Positions 13,918-23,299 of a DNA stretch of 34,641 nucleotides are shown here, piece by piece. The position numbers and the translations under genes were made by a program. How positions within the stretch are numbered: the first letter of the stretch is position 1; the number at the start of each line of letters is the position of its first letter. This DNA is from an uncultured bacterium. Lineage in GTDB: Bacteria; Patescibacteriota; Saccharimonadia; Saccharimonadales; Saccharimonadaceae. The notes beneath the pieces were generated by a model. That model searched no databases, was not told the DNA's origin, and worked only from the letters and a program-made list of their open reading frames with translations. The stretch is from positions 1-34,641 of the forward strand of contig CACWJA010000005.1 of NCBI GenBank assembly GCA_902761145.1. Reading direction: 5' to 3'.

Positions 13918-16900
13918 TTAAATTTTTCGGTACCTGCCTATATCGATCTCTTGCCCACTATCAGCATTTATATATTTACCATCTCGTCGCATCTGAACGC
14001 GTATCTTTTGCGTTGGTTGCCCTGCCAACGCAATAGCAGATTCATATTGGCCCATATCCTGTGCGATTTCGGATTGACTTTGAGCGCGTATTTGTTGAAG
14101 TTGGTCATTGAGGTCATTCATCGATTGGTCTCTTTGTTGTTGAGCTGCTTGGGCTTGCGCCTCAGATTGTTGAGCGGCTGCTGCTTTGGCAGAATTGCTA
14201 GCCAATACCTCAAGTTCTCTTCTTGTTCCTTCTTTCATGTTATTTCTTACTGTCTCATTTTGTAAGGCATCATGAGCTAAGTTTTGTAGGTCAGCCAACT
14301 CGGCTCCACTGGCTCCATTGATGGTTCTTATTAGCTCAGCTTCATCCATAGAGGCAAGTGTAGATTGCTTCAAGCTTGAAACTTTAGTACCATTAGCGCC
14401 CAATGTCGCGGCAGCGCCATCTAGCACATTATTGGCATAATCAAATGTAGACCTATTATTATTTTTATAGTCAGCACCCCATTTGTTAATTAAGTTGGAG
14501 GCATAATCTCGTTTCGCAGTATCACTCACATCCCCGCTTCTCAAAGCATCTTCCATCGCTTCTCTTACATGCTCACGCCCTTTTTCGCCTTTGCGTGATA
14601 AAATATTCTGATAAGCTCTAATTTTATTTGAGTCTCTGTTTAAAATTGCCGTAGTCAAGCCATTTCTTAGGGCTACGTTATCATCTCTTAAGCTGCTATC
14701 GTTCATTATGATAGCTTCTTCGTTCTTTACAGCATCATCTTGAACTCTGGATTCAGCTCCGGCAAGCGCAGCCGTAAATCCATTGCCCATCATGCTATCT
14801 TCTCTGGAACGCGTCTCTTGATCTTTGACATACTGAGCGCGGCTTCTTGCGACACTTCGCCTGCCACCGCGTATAAATCTCTGGAAGCCGTTCAGGTTTC
14901 TTTCGTTTCCGTGCCTATCCACTCCAGCCCGGACTCTAGTTCGATGTTCTTGTCCGCGTTCTTGCAAACGTCTATTTATATCCGAGTTATTTAATCTGCG
15001 AGTGGCGCCGCCTCGCATGCGGCCACCGAATCCAGCAATAGTGCCACCGATAGAGCCCAGTGCAGCATAGGCGCTCTTAATAACAGTTGGGACGAAGAAT
15101 ATTGGAACAATACCGACAACCATAGCCGTAAATGCAGTGATAGCCTCAGAGTTGTTGCCTATAGTAAGCATTAACTTTGATGCAAAATTACCACCGCCTA
15201 TAAGTAAACCACATATAGGATACACCAGCAACATCGCTTTCCATAAGTTAAACCATTTATCATAGATTTTTTTGGTGTTTGGTAACATATATAGTATGAA
15301 CGCTATCGGGGAGACCACTGTTAGCAACACGATGGCGGCTTTGCGACCAGCTAATAGAATAAAAATGAACAATATCGCTATAAATACACCCAATACCGCA
15401 ATGAACAAAGTAAGCAGGAGAGCTGGATTGGAATATATAGCGCGGGCACCTATGGCTGCTGCAGTTACGCCTACTGCCACTATCCCAACATCTGCACCTA
15501 TATTAACGTCGGTGGCATCCATTACGGTCGTAGTAGCTGTCGTATTGATATTATTAAGAAGCTCCTGGACACCATTGCCAACAATATTAGATAAGTCGAC
15601 GCAGATAAGGCAGATAATATACGAGAGGTTAATAAGCACTGCTGCAATTACGAGCTTTGGAAGTATTTTTTTGATACCATAGTTATCTATACCTACTCCT
15701 GTAAGCTGAGAGAAGATAACAAATAGTGTAAGTATGACAAATATGATATTAGCGAAATCGCGGAAGATGCTCCAAGCTTTTTGTGCGCCGCTATCGGCTC
15801 CGCCTTCCGTAAAGAGCTCTGGCTGAACATTCAGGGACGGTTTAACTATCTCGTCATATAGTTTGACCGTAGCGCTTTTCATCCAGTCTAAAATAGAACA
15901 TACAATCCAGCCAAGGGAACCAGCTCCACCTTGGTTTTGACAGGTAGCCTCAACTTTGCTATCCGAATCGGTCGATGTGGGATCGGTTGGGTTATCAATG
16001 TCATCAATTTCGTCTATCATATTTTCCAAATCAAAATCGTTAATTTGATCTATAATGGCCTGCAACGACATATCTTCTCTAGTAAAGTTATACTCACCTG
16101 TTCCTGGAGCTGCCTTTGCCCCCGTGTATAAAACTTCGTGTTTTTCTCTAGCCCAACAATTCTTATCAACACTGTCTCCATGTTTGACTTGTACTTTCAT
16201 CCATTTGTAAACAGTGTCTCCTGCGTAGTCGTACTCGGAGCTACATTGAAGTTCTACATCGTCTGAATTCAAATATTTGTTGTATATATTGTAAACTTCT
16301 GCCTTGGAAATAGTCAGTGAATAAGGGTATCCCAGTACAGCTTCTACAATTAGTGCCGATGTGCCTTTGTTGTATGTGGTATCGTAGGTGATCGTACTAG
16401 GCCCGCTGGTGCCACCGGATTCACCCGAGCCTGGTTCTTTAATGGTGAATTTTGATCGTCCCGTGTAGCCATTAATGGCGTTTTGCCATTTACCAATAAA
16501 CTCAGACCATGTTATGTTTGGAATTCCATTATCATCCGTCTCAACCTCTATTTGATTAATAGTACTATCGCTGTTTCTCCTTAAACCAAACTTATATGTT
16601 GTTTTTGTTCCGAAAGCACCGCCACTAGTGTCCATATTGATCCAATATTCATTGTCAGAGCTGTTGCCATTAACATCCTTGAATGATGATGCTATCCGAC
16701 CACCACTGGCAGTGTTGACGTTTGCGCATATTTTATTGTAGGTATCGGTTTGGTGGGGGCCCCTATCCGAGTCGCTGCTATCAGCGTTCATGACATGTAT
16801 AGCCATACACTTTTCTGGCGATAGACTCTCATCATATCCGCTTTCATCAGTGGACGATCTACTGTAGCCATATTTAGTTAAATAATCAGCGGCGGCCTGC

Positions 16901-17274
16901 ACATCATTATTTTCGAGTTTGGGAGAAGGGGCACTCATGAGGCTATTCCATTCGCTACCTTTCCCCATGAAAAATTCATAGCACGTTATCTTAGGACTTG
17001 ATTCTTTAGTGCCCTTCATTATCGTATTGGGTATTGGCACTTTACAACTATCATCTTTCGAAATTGGCACTTGTGGATCGGCATCCATTAGGCCACGAAT
17101 AGAAATCGATTCCTTGAACGCTGCCGACGCCATATGGGCAAGTTCGGTTTTGATCTTATCAATAGTGGAACTGGGCGCTGTTGCAGCACTCGCGACAAGT
17201 ACGCCCAAAAGAGGAGGCGATATTATTCCAAGAATTAAGGATACTGTAATTTTTTTATTCTTTATTTTGATCAC
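13918..17274 (-). CDS. VirB6/TrbL-like polytopic membrane protein with long soluble tail
   Basis: 1118 residues. Signal peptide-like N-terminus (1-31, ending ASAATA), a large extracytoplasmic region (about 32-495) with several Cys, about seven membrane segments between 503 and 735 in the pattern of VirB6/TrbL inner-membrane channel components of type IV secretion systems, then a soluble Arg/Gln/Ala-rich tail (about 750-1118) likely to form coiled coils. The homology is inferred from topology and the segment around LLAGRKAAIVLLTVVSPIAF. Start is a GTG inside the end of the upstream gene (20-nt overlap) preceded by AAGGA, implying translational coupling. No ATPase or coupling protein of such a system is in the window. 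Confidence 0.65.
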   Translation of the reverse strand: MIKIKNKKITVSLILGIISPPLLGVLVASAATAPSSTIDKIKTELAHMASAAFKESISIRGLMDADPQVPISKDDSCKVPIPNTIMKGTKESSPKITCYEFFMGKGSEWNSLMSAPSPKLENNDVQAAADYLTKYGYSRSSTDESGYDESLSPEKCMAIHVMNADSSDSDRGPHQTDTYNKICANVNTASGGRIASSFKDVNGNSSDNEYWINMDTSGGAFGTKTTYKFGLRRNSDSTINQIEVETDDNGIPNITWSEFIGKWQNAINGYTGRSKFTIKEPGSGESGGTSGPSTITYDTTYNKGTSALIVEAVLGYPYSLTISKAEVYNIYNKYLNSDDVELQCSSEYDYAGDTVYKWMKVQVKHGDSVDKNCWAREKHEVLYTGAKAAPGTGEYNFTREDMSLQAIIDQINDFDLENMIDEIDDIDNPTDPTSTDSDSKVEATCQNQGGAGSLGWIVCSILDWMKSATVKLYDEIVKPSLNVQPELFTEGGADSGAQKAWSIFRDFANIIFVILTLFVIFSQLTGVGIDNYGIKKILPKLVIAAVLINLSYIICLICVDLSNIVGNGVQELLNNINTTATTTVMDATDVNIGADVGIVAVGVTAAAIGARAIYSNPALLLTLFIAVLGVFIAILFIFILLAGRKAAIVLLTVVSPIAFILYMLPNTKKIYDKWFNLWKAMLLVYPICGLLIGGGNFASKLMLTIGNNSEAITAFTAMVVGIVPIFFVPTVIKSAYAALGSIGGTIAGFGGRMRGGATRRLNNSDINRRLQERGQEHRTRVRAGVDRHGNERNLNGFQRFIRGGRRSVARSRAQYVKDQETRSREDSMMGNGFTAALAGAESRVQDDAVKNEEAIIMNDSSLRDDNVALRNGLTTAILNRDSNKIRAYQNILSRKGEKGREHVREAMEDALRSGDVSDTAKRDYASNLINKWGADYKNNNRSTFDYANNVLDGAAATLGANGTKVSSLKQSTLASMDEAELIRTINGASGAELADLQNLAHDALQNETVRNNMKEGTRRELEVLASNSAKAAAAQQSEAQAQAAQQQRDQSMNDLNDQLQQIRAQSQSEIAQDMGQYESAIALAGQPTQKIRVQMRRDGKYINADSGQEIDIGRYRKI

Positions 17275-18490
17275 TTTTATCCATCCTTACTTTAATTAGT
17301 TTTTCACATGCAATCTTTACTTGATTTTTAGAGTCTACAGCATAGTTACGTATAGCACTTACAGCCTGCATCATATACCGATAATCCTGACTATTATAAA
17401 GCCCCTTCATTTCAATACATCTCTCATCAATATTATTGCCTGTAATACAACCATTGTTTTGATAAATTTTTATCATTTTTATAACACTACTAAGATAATT
17501 GTCTTGGTACATAATATATTGTGTCTCTTTTTCTGATATTCTATTTTCAAGTGCGAAGTATTCCGAGAAGTAAGCGATTGCCCCATCTTCTCCGTCTTGC
17601 TGATAGCGCTTTAATACCTCTTCTGCTGGAATTATGTTTTTTTCTGTGTATAAATACACAACACCTAAATCGCCGTCAATTTCCGTAATTAAGTCTTTTT
17701 CGTCATCTTCATCACGGTTACTGTTGACATATTTTTCCCATTGTTGGTGGAGCTGATTAAAATAATTCTTACTTTCTTCTGTCCCTTGTTGATCAAAATA
17801 TTTGTCTATTGCGTAGTAATTGTCTTCAATAAAATTGGTCATCGCTTTATTTGCATCATCTTCGCCCGTTAAATATATTATGAATTCTTCAAAAGGGTTT
17901 TTTGCTGAATTGTTATCCATATTATTGATGACCATATATGCGATCAATAATCCGCCTACGACTACTAAGGTGAAGATCAAAATGAGAGTAACGATCAAGG
18001 GTTTTTTGGATTTTTTTCTCTGATGAGCCACTGCTGAAGCACTACTATTATCAGGTACGACAGCCTGGGCAAAAAACTGCGCTGTAGACTGTTGTGGTTG
18101 ATAGGGTGGAGCGACAGTACCCGGCTGGTTCGGTAAGCCACCTGAGGCGAAGGTTTGAGCTATCAGTTGATCGGCTGGCTGGGGCTGAGGATTAGCATTT
18201 ATCGCAGAATGAGGCACTACTGTCGACGAGGTTGTAGCGTCTGGAACTGGTGATGAAACTATAGGGTCTGTTACTGCTTCTGGGGTAACTGGAGCACCAA
18301 CCTGCACGCCTGGCTGGGAGATAGGCTGCTGATTAATGTCAGGGTTCAACTGATCATGAGAGATAGACAGTAACGAGGCGTCCCTCATACTGGAGTCAAC
18401 AGGCTCCATTGGCTGAGAGTCGGGATTGGATGGCGGAGTATTACTAGGATTTACCTGAGCCCCACCAGTATCGGTATCACCTCCATTCAT
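17255..18490 (-). CDS. Single-pass membrane protein, partner of VirB6-like protein
   Basis: 411 residues, not recognised. A cytoplasmic Pro/Gln/Ser-rich, probably disordered segment (1-156), a KKSKK stop, one membrane helix (about 164-187), then a helical extracytoplasmic domain with two Cys (CITGNNIDERC). I start it at MNGGDTD, not at the ATG 57 codons upstream, because the added region overlaps the divergent gene's promoter and a TGC-TAACAT box lies 7 nt before 18490. It overlaps the VirB6-like gene, so they are likely co-made. Its architecture resembles the 19418-20722 protein. Confidence 0.75.
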   Translation of the reverse strand: MNGGDTDTGGAQVNPSNTPPSNPDSQPMEPVDSSMRDASLLSISHDQLNPDINQQPISQPGVQVGAPVTPEAVTDPIVSSPVPDATTSSTVVPHSAINANPQPQPADQLIAQTFASGGLPNQPGTVAPPYQPQQSTAQFFAQAVVPDNSSASAVAHQRKKSKKPLIVTLILIFTLVVVGGLLIAYMVINNMDNNSAKNPFEEFIIYLTGEDDANKAMTNFIEDNYYAIDKYFDQQGTEESKNYFNQLHQQWEKYVNSNRDEDDEKDLITEIDGDLGVVYLYTEKNIIPAEEVLKRYQQDGEDGAIAYFSEYFALENRISEKETQYIMYQDNYLSSVIKMIKIYQNNGCITGNNIDERCIEMKGLYNSQDYRYMMQAVSAIRNYAVDSKNQVKIACEKLIKVRMDKSDQNKE

Positions 18491-18497
18491 ATATACT

Positions 18498-18506
18498 ATG
18501 TTAGCA
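18498..18506 (-). promoter_or_regulatory. Extended -10 promoter for gene 17255-18490
   Basis: Minus-strand TGC-TAACAT, -10 at 18498-18503, 7 nt before ATG 18490. It fits the leaderless pattern but the hexamer is weaker than others here. Confidence 0.45.
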
Positions 18507-18574
18507 CAAACATTTTCGTGTTGCAATACTGCATGCAGTAATATATACAATGCAAAAACACACAATAAGAGAAG

Positions 18575-18602
18575 TTGCGGTTTTTGTGAATAGTGGTAGA
18601 AT
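18575..18602 (+). promoter_or_regulatory. Promoter of Mur-ligase-like gene, leaderless type
   Basis: TTGCGG (18575-18580), 16-nt spacer, TGG-TAGAAT (18597-18602), 6 nt before ATG 18609. Confidence 0.6.
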
Positions 18603-18608
18603 AGGGAT

Positions 18609-19349
18609 ATGAAAGAGCGTGCAAAAGCCAATAAAAAAGGGAAGAGTAACATAAAGACCAATTCACAAAAGATAAAAGCTAAACTTTTGAAGTCGTATTA
18701 TGGTAACCCAGCTAAGGATATGAAGGTGATAGCTATTACCGGTACTACTGGAAAAGTTGTTGTAGCACATTATGTGCATGAAATATTGCGTGCAGCCGGG
18801 GAACAGGTAGCTGTACTGGCCAGCGATAGGCCTTTCAAAATGAGCGTATTGCATAAGTTTTTGAGTGATGCATGGAAGGCCGGGGCAAATTACGTAGTGG
18901 TAACTGTGCCAGCAGAAGGGTTGCGTGATAATATTTTCTACGGCTTGCCAGTAACAGTAGCTGCAATGACTAATTTTGTTACGGCTGGACTACACGATAT
19001 GGAACCAGAAGAATATTTGGAAAGCGAAAAGTCGCTTTTTGCACTGGATCCGGAGATAGTTGTGCTAAACAGTGATGATGTAAATTATGACACTTTTTCT
19101 GATTTTAAAGGCAAAAAAGAAACTATCAAATATGGCCAAAGCGGAGCGGATGTAAAAATACTTAACTCAAAATTGTATCCTAAGGGTACTGAGGCTACGC
19201 TTTCTATTAAATCCGACATCGTGACCGTGGCGAGTTTTGTAACAGGCGAAACAGCAGTATCATACATGGCATGTGCTACCGCTATAGCCAAAGGGTTAGG
19301 ACTAACGAATCACTACATAATTGACGGTATCGCTAACTACGAACCGTAA
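18609..19349 (+). CDS. Truncated Mur-ligase-like protein, probable pseudoenzyme
   Basis: 246 residues aligning by eye with the central ATPase domain of the MurE at 20765-22015. A basic N-terminus (1-35) is followed by ITGTTGKVVVAHY where MurE has GTNGKTTTAF: the P-loop lysine remains but the Mg/ATP-contacting Thr is Val. The MurE THDHLDYH segment is reduced to TAGLHDMEPEEY. It then follows MurE through VLNSDD and GLGLTNHYIIDGI and stops at ANYEP, just where the C-terminal ligase domain should begin. A terminator follows and the reading frame is intact, so it looks like a maintained gene, not decay. It may bind or regulate Mur substrates; that is inference. Confidence 0.65.
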   Translation: MKERAKANKKGKSNIKTNSQKIKAKLLKSYYGNPAKDMKVIAITGTTGKVVVAHYVHEILRAAGEQVAVLASDRPFKMSVLHKFLSDAWKAGANYVVVTVPAEGLRDNIFYGLPVTVAAMTNFVTAGLHDMEPEEYLESEKSLFALDPEIVVLNSDDVNYDTFSDFKGKKETIKYGQSGADVKILNSKLYPKGTEATLSIKSDIVTVASFVTGETAVSYMACATAIAKGLGLTNHYIIDGIANYEP

Positions 19350-19369
19350 TTAGTGAGAAGGTTTTAATA

Positions 19370-19399
19370 AAAAATAGCGCGATGAGTTGCGCTATTTTT
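19370..19399. terminator. Bidirectional terminator
   Basis: AAAAATAGCGC (19370-19380), 8-nt loop, GCGCTATTTTT (19389-19399), between converging genes. T tracts form on both strands. Confidence 0.85.
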
Positions 19400-19417
19400 G
19401 ACCAGCAAAAGCCTGGG

Positions 19418-20722
19418 TTAGTTTTCGCTTATATCGTAGATAAACTCGTCTATGTCGGTATCTTCTTCGTAATTATATTCTTCTACTCCCGTGGTGCAGT
19501 TTGTACCTGGGGAACAGTTGTCGTATATCATTGAGGGGGATGACATCATCATTATAGTCTGTATGATGTCTGCGGCAGAAGTAGCCTCTGTGGGGGCAGT
19601 GATAGTGGGATTAGTATTATAGGAGAATTTGAGATCTGTAGTGGTGTTAATAAAACTGCTGCCTTGTTTGTCTGAGACTTTTAGTTCGCTGAGATAATAA
19701 TCTAGGAATCCATCAAATTTGACAGAAACTGATGGGAATTGCTCTTCGAATGATTTCAGATCGTCAGATGAAACCTTAGAATAGGTATTAGAATTTACTT
19801 CTACGCCGCTACAGCCAGCTAGGTCCTTTATGAGCTGCGTGCTGGATAGGGAATTAGCAAAGTCTGCAAGCTCGGTGGTATTCAGAGAAAGATTGTAGAA
19901 GGAATCATTTTGTTGCTCCATTATTAAGAATGGAGAGTTGCTATAGATGCTGGTCATTTCACTCGAGTACTTCGATATGTCTCCTAGAATACCCCTTTCA
20001 CATTCTATTCGCTCCATTTGTTGACTGAGGCCGAATTGAGGGAACCGCTGTGCTAGTTCTTCTAATGAAACTTTTATCCATTTATCTTCAAGAATTGCAC
20101 TAACATTCTGAATGAAATTAATAGGAATACTGGTACTTGTAAACCCTAGGCCCATAGCCACAGCAGATATGTTTTCTTCGGTGAGAGTATCTTGGAGGCC
20201 TTTTACTTTAAAATACATCATGCCGTCACTTATCATTACGTCACTAAGCTCTAATGTGAGCGGTGAGGTAATACCGAGTATTGGCAAATTTGCCTGCATC
20301 GTGGCAGTGGTGGAATAATCTGAGTTTGACGAATTGGCATTAAAATTAATTACAATACTATTGTTACCGGGTAGTTGACTAGCAGATAGACTAACCTGTC
20401 CTTCTATGGTTACTTGCTTAGCGGTAAGTAAGTTACCAATAGCGCTAGCCATCATGCTGCTTGGCTGAATCTTGGTGACAATAATCGCGGCTGCAACACC
20501 GCCACCTATTAATACTAACGCAGCACATATCATGCCAATAATAAGACCTTTGCGAGACTTTTTCTTATTTGGTTGAGATACAGCACCGTCCATAGGATTT
20601 ATCGGCTGGCCAGACATAGGAGGTATAGATGAAGCAATTGGCGGCTGCAGTGGCGCAGCTGGGTCAGGTGCTGGTGACTGCGAAAGATTATTATTGGTGG
20701 GTGCTGGAGGTTGATTGTCCAT
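19418..20722 (-). CDS. Anchored extracytoplasmic protein of unknown function
   Basis: 434 residues. A Pro/Gln/Asn-rich N-terminus (1-50), KKKSRK, one membrane helix (about 59-83), then a beta-rich domain with alternating polar and apolar strands, two or three Cys and an acidic C-terminus. The repeated strands (VTIEGQVSLS, MMYFKVKG, KWIKVSLEEL) vaguely recall LolA/LppX-type lipid-binding folds, which I cannot confirm. AAAGGA precedes the ATG. It sits between the Mur-ligase-like gene and murE. Confidence 0.75.
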   Translation of the reverse strand: MDNQPPAPTNNNLSQSPAPDPAAPLQPPIASSIPPMSGQPINPMDGAVSQPNKKKSRKGLIIGMICAALVLIGGGVAAAIIVTKIQPSSMMASAIGNLLTAKQVTIEGQVSLSASQLPGNNSIVINFNANSSNSDYSTTATMQANLPILGITSPLTLELSDVMISDGMMYFKVKGLQDTLTEENISAVAMGLGFTSTSIPINFIQNVSAILEDKWIKVSLEELAQRFPQFGLSQQMERIECERGILGDISKYSSEMTSIYSNSPFLIMEQQNDSFYNLSLNTTELADFANSLSSTQLIKDLAGCSGVEVNSNTYSKVSSDDLKSFEEQFPSVSVKFDGFLDYYLSELKVSDKQGSSFINTTTDLKFSYNTNPTITAPTEATSAADIIQTIMMMSSPSMIYDNCSPGTNCTTGVEEYNYEEDTDIDEFIYDISEN

Positions 20723-20749
20723 AAAAAATATCCTTTTATATTAGATAAT

Positions 20750-20758
20750 ATTATAGCA
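20750..20758 (-). promoter_or_regulatory. Extended -10 promoter for gene 19418-20722
   Basis: Minus-strand TGC-TATAAT, -10 at 20750-20755, directly after the murE stop. The leader is about 20 nt with AAAGGA. Confidence 0.6.
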
Positions 20759-20764
20759 TAAGTA

Positions 20765-22015
20765 CTATTTACTGTGCAAATTTTTAAGTATCTGGCGGGC
20801 AACTTTGGTATCCTCAAATTCATGTGGACCATCAGCACGCAAAATAGATTTCTCATGGCCTTTACCTAAGATCAGAACTATATCATTACTTCGTGCTTGA
20901 TCGATAGCAAGCTTAATTGCCTTAGCACGATCTAGCTCCAGTAGCAAATCTTTACCTAGGACTTTACCGGCTTTGGTGGCTCCATTGATGAATCCTTGGG
21001 CGATTTTCTCAGGGTCCTCGTCACGGGAGTCATCTTCTGTAATAATAACTATATCTGAGTACTCCGCTAGAATCTTACCCCGAATGGGTCGCGTGGATGG
21101 GTCACGTCGCCCAGCACCTCCATGCACAGAGATAACTCGCCCTTGGTGGCCCTCTATAGAGTGAAAAACTTTTTCCAAAGCGTCTGGAGCATGGGCATAA
21201 TCAACTATTACTGTGAATGGTTGCCCTTCGTCCACAATATTCATGCGCCCTTCAACATTTTTGAGAGACTTAATGCCTTCTGATATCTGTTTGTCGGTAA
21301 GTCCAAGCTTGCGGCCAACCAGGGCAGCCGCCATGGAGTTATAGACATTAAATTCCCCAGGGATATTAGTTTCGATCGTAGTATCGCCAAACATGTATTT
21401 TACACCACTTACAGCTAGCTTAATATTAGTAGCTCGTGTCTCGCCGGATTTGATGCCGTATGTTGTGTAGCTGCGAGCAACAGATTTATAATATTTAGTG
21501 GCCGGGTCGTCTGCATTGAGGATGCTGTATTCTGCTTTTTTAAAAAGTTTTCCTTTGGCGGCACGGTATTTTGCTAAGGTCTTATGGTAGTCTAGATGGT
21601 CATGGGTGAGATTTGTAAAGACTGCTATTTCTATTGGTATGCCAAGTGTGCGAAACTGTGATAATGCATGAGAGGTAACTTCTAATACTAAAAATTCTAC
21701 ACCCTGCGAGCGGATATTAGAAATACGTCGATTAAGCGTAAAGGCATCTACAGTGGTCATATGACCAAGTTCTGGAGTAAGTGTATCCACGCCCCACGCT
21801 ACTGTAGTCATTAGTCCGGTTTTATGGCCAGCGTGGTTTAGCATCTGCCAGATCATAAAAGCCGTGGTTGTCTTACCATTAGTGCCGGTAATTCCAATTA
21901 CGCGGAGGTGTTTACCAGGGAAGCGATATTTACTACCAGCAATTAACGATTGTATAAAATGGTAGGGGAGCACTGCGGAATTATAGAATGGTATTTTTTC
22001 TAGTAGTTCTTTCAT
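20765..22015 (-). CDS. murE: UDP-MurNAc-tripeptide synthetase, MurE-like, short form
   Basis: ATP-dependent ligase adding the third stem-peptide residue in peptidoglycan synthesis. 416 residues, about 70-80 shorter than usual because the N-terminal UDP-binding domain is mostly missing: GTNGKT is already at 44-49. Central motifs THDHLDYH (137-144), GKLF and the NADDP loop are intact. The C-terminal domain has VEGRMN (254-259), VDYAHAPDAL (271-280), DDSRDEDP (328-335, at the MurE third-residue recognition site) and LGKGHE near the end. The retained Arg resembles DNPR-type meso-diaminopimelate enzymes, but lysine cannot be excluded. Leaderless-type promoter 6 nt upstream. Confidence 0.88.
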   Translation of the reverse strand: MKELLEKIPFYNSAVLPYHFIQSLIAGSKYRFPGKHLRVIGITGTNGKTTTAFMIWQMLNHAGHKTGLMTTVAWGVDTLTPELGHMTTVDAFTLNRRISNIRSQGVEFLVLEVTSHALSQFRTLGIPIEIAVFTNLTHDHLDYHKTLAKYRAAKGKLFKKAEYSILNADDPATKYYKSVARSYTTYGIKSGETRATNIKLAVSGVKYMFGDTTIETNIPGEFNVYNSMAAALVGRKLGLTDKQISEGIKSLKNVEGRMNIVDEGQPFTVIVDYAHAPDALEKVFHSIEGHQGRVISVHGGAGRRDPSTRPIRGKILAEYSDIVIITEDDSRDEDPEKIAQGFINGATKAGKVLGKDLLLELDRAKAIKLAIDQARSNDIVLILGKGHEKSILRADGPHEFEDTKVARQILKNLHSK

Positions 22016-22021
22016 AATTGT

Positions 22022-22030
22022 ATTATAACA
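22022..22030 (-). promoter_or_regulatory. Extended -10 promoter of murE, leaderless type
   Basis: Minus-strand TGT-TATAAT, -10 at 22022-22027, 6 nt before ATG 22015. Confidence 0.65.
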
Positions 22031-22066
22031 TGCAGGATATATATAGATTTGGTGCTTGTAGCTTAT

Positions 22067-23299
22067 TTATCTATAATGCTTTAGCGACTCTATAGGATTC
22101 TTGGAGGCAGCCTTGATAGCTGGATAAATACCAAATACGATGCCTACGGTTAGAGTAGTAAGGAAAGTAATAGCAATTATCTCCCAACTGATAAATGGCG
22201 CGAACGGGGTGATAATTGATAAAAGAAATGCCAATAAATAGCCTAGGAGTAAGCCAAAAATACCGCCAAGTACCGATAAGATGAGAGCCTCAAAAAGAAA
22301 TTGCATAAGAATATTGCGAGATGATGCGCCGACGGCTTTACGGATACCGATCTCATGTGTGCGTTCCGCTACGGATACTAACATAATATTCATTACACCA
22401 ATACCACCCACGACTAGAGAAATTGCTGCTACAAGCGCTAACATACCAGATACGATTACAAATAATGAGCTGGATGGGTGAGCTATACTGTCGCCATAGG
22501 CAACAGAAAAGTTTTCGTCGCCAGATTTACTATCTTTGAGTTTTGACTTAATATTGTCAGCTATCGTGGCGAGACTATCGGTGTTGGCAGCTTTGATATT
22601 GATTTGCTGAATTTGTGTTGACCCAAGAATATGATCTAGACTTTCTATGTCCATAATTAAGGCGTTGTCTAGATCGACATTATCAAAGTTAATGGATTTT
22701 TCCGTCTCATCTAATACTCCAACTACCATAAATTTTTCACCCATGATGGTAACTGTTTTGCCCACAGTACTATTAATAGTATTGAATAGTGCCAACGATA
22801 AGGTACGGCCAAGCACTACACTTCCAGATTTGTTCTGATCTGTAAAAAATGTACCATAGCGGAGAGCTAGAGGCTCTATTTTAATGTAATCTGCGGTGGT
22901 ACCCAGAATAGGTACTGATGGAAATGTGTTTTTTTCTGACTCTATTGTATTGGTAGAGGTAGCAATCGGAGCAACAGCGGCAGTGTCATCCATAGCTGCA
23001 ATAGCCGCAGAGTCGGAGAGGGAAAGACTAGACTGTTCAAATTTATTGGATAGAGTAAGTTCGTTGATAATATTTGTAATAGAACTCTTACTGGAGCTAG
23101 GACGCACTACAATGAGATCTGAGCCAATATCACTAACTTCCGTCTTGATAAGATTAGTAATGCTCCCCATTAAAGATAAGATCAGGATAATACTAGCTAC
23201 ACCGATAGCAATACCTAGACAGGTAAGAAAAGAGCGGGTGCGGTTTTCCTTTATGGATGTTTTAGCAAGCTTAAAATGCGTACGTAATAATACTGGCAT
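22067..23299 (-). CDS. MacB/FtsX-type ABC transporter permease
   Basis: 410 residues. One helix at about 22-45, a large extracytoplasmic MacB-PCD-like domain (about 50-265), then three helices (about 278-300, 325-352, 370-395) flanking AERTHEIGIRKAVGA, the FtsX-domain coupling motif near 310-325. It probably works by mechanotransmission on lipoproteins, peptides or antimicrobials. Its ATG overlaps the ATPase stop as TAATG and is preceded by GGAGGAG, so the two subunits are coupled. No membrane-fusion partner follows. Confidence 0.9.
   Translation of the reverse strand: MPVLLRTHFKLAKTSIKENRTRSFLTCLGIAIGVASIILILSLMGSITNLIKTEVSDIGSDLIVVRPSSSKSSITNIINELTLSNKFEQSSLSLSDSAAIAAMDDTAAVAPIATSTNTIESEKNTFPSVPILGTTADYIKIEPLALRYGTFFTDQNKSGSVVLGRTLSLALFNTINSTVGKTVTIMGEKFMVVGVLDETEKSINFDNVDLDNALIMDIESLDHILGSTQIQQINIKAANTDSLATIADNIKSKLKDSKSGDENFSVAYGDSIAHPSSSLFVIVSGMLALVAAISLVVGGIGVMNIMLVSVAERTHEIGIRKAVGASSRNILMQFLFEALILSVLGGIFGLLLGYLLAFLLSIITPFAPFISWEIIAITFLTTLTVGIVFGIYPAIKAASKNPIESLKHYR

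Noticed and set aside
18491-18661. 57-residue N-terminal extension of the 17255-18490 gene
   Set aside because: It covers the divergent promoter and 53 bp of the Mur-ligase-like gene, and MNGGD has a better-placed -10 box.
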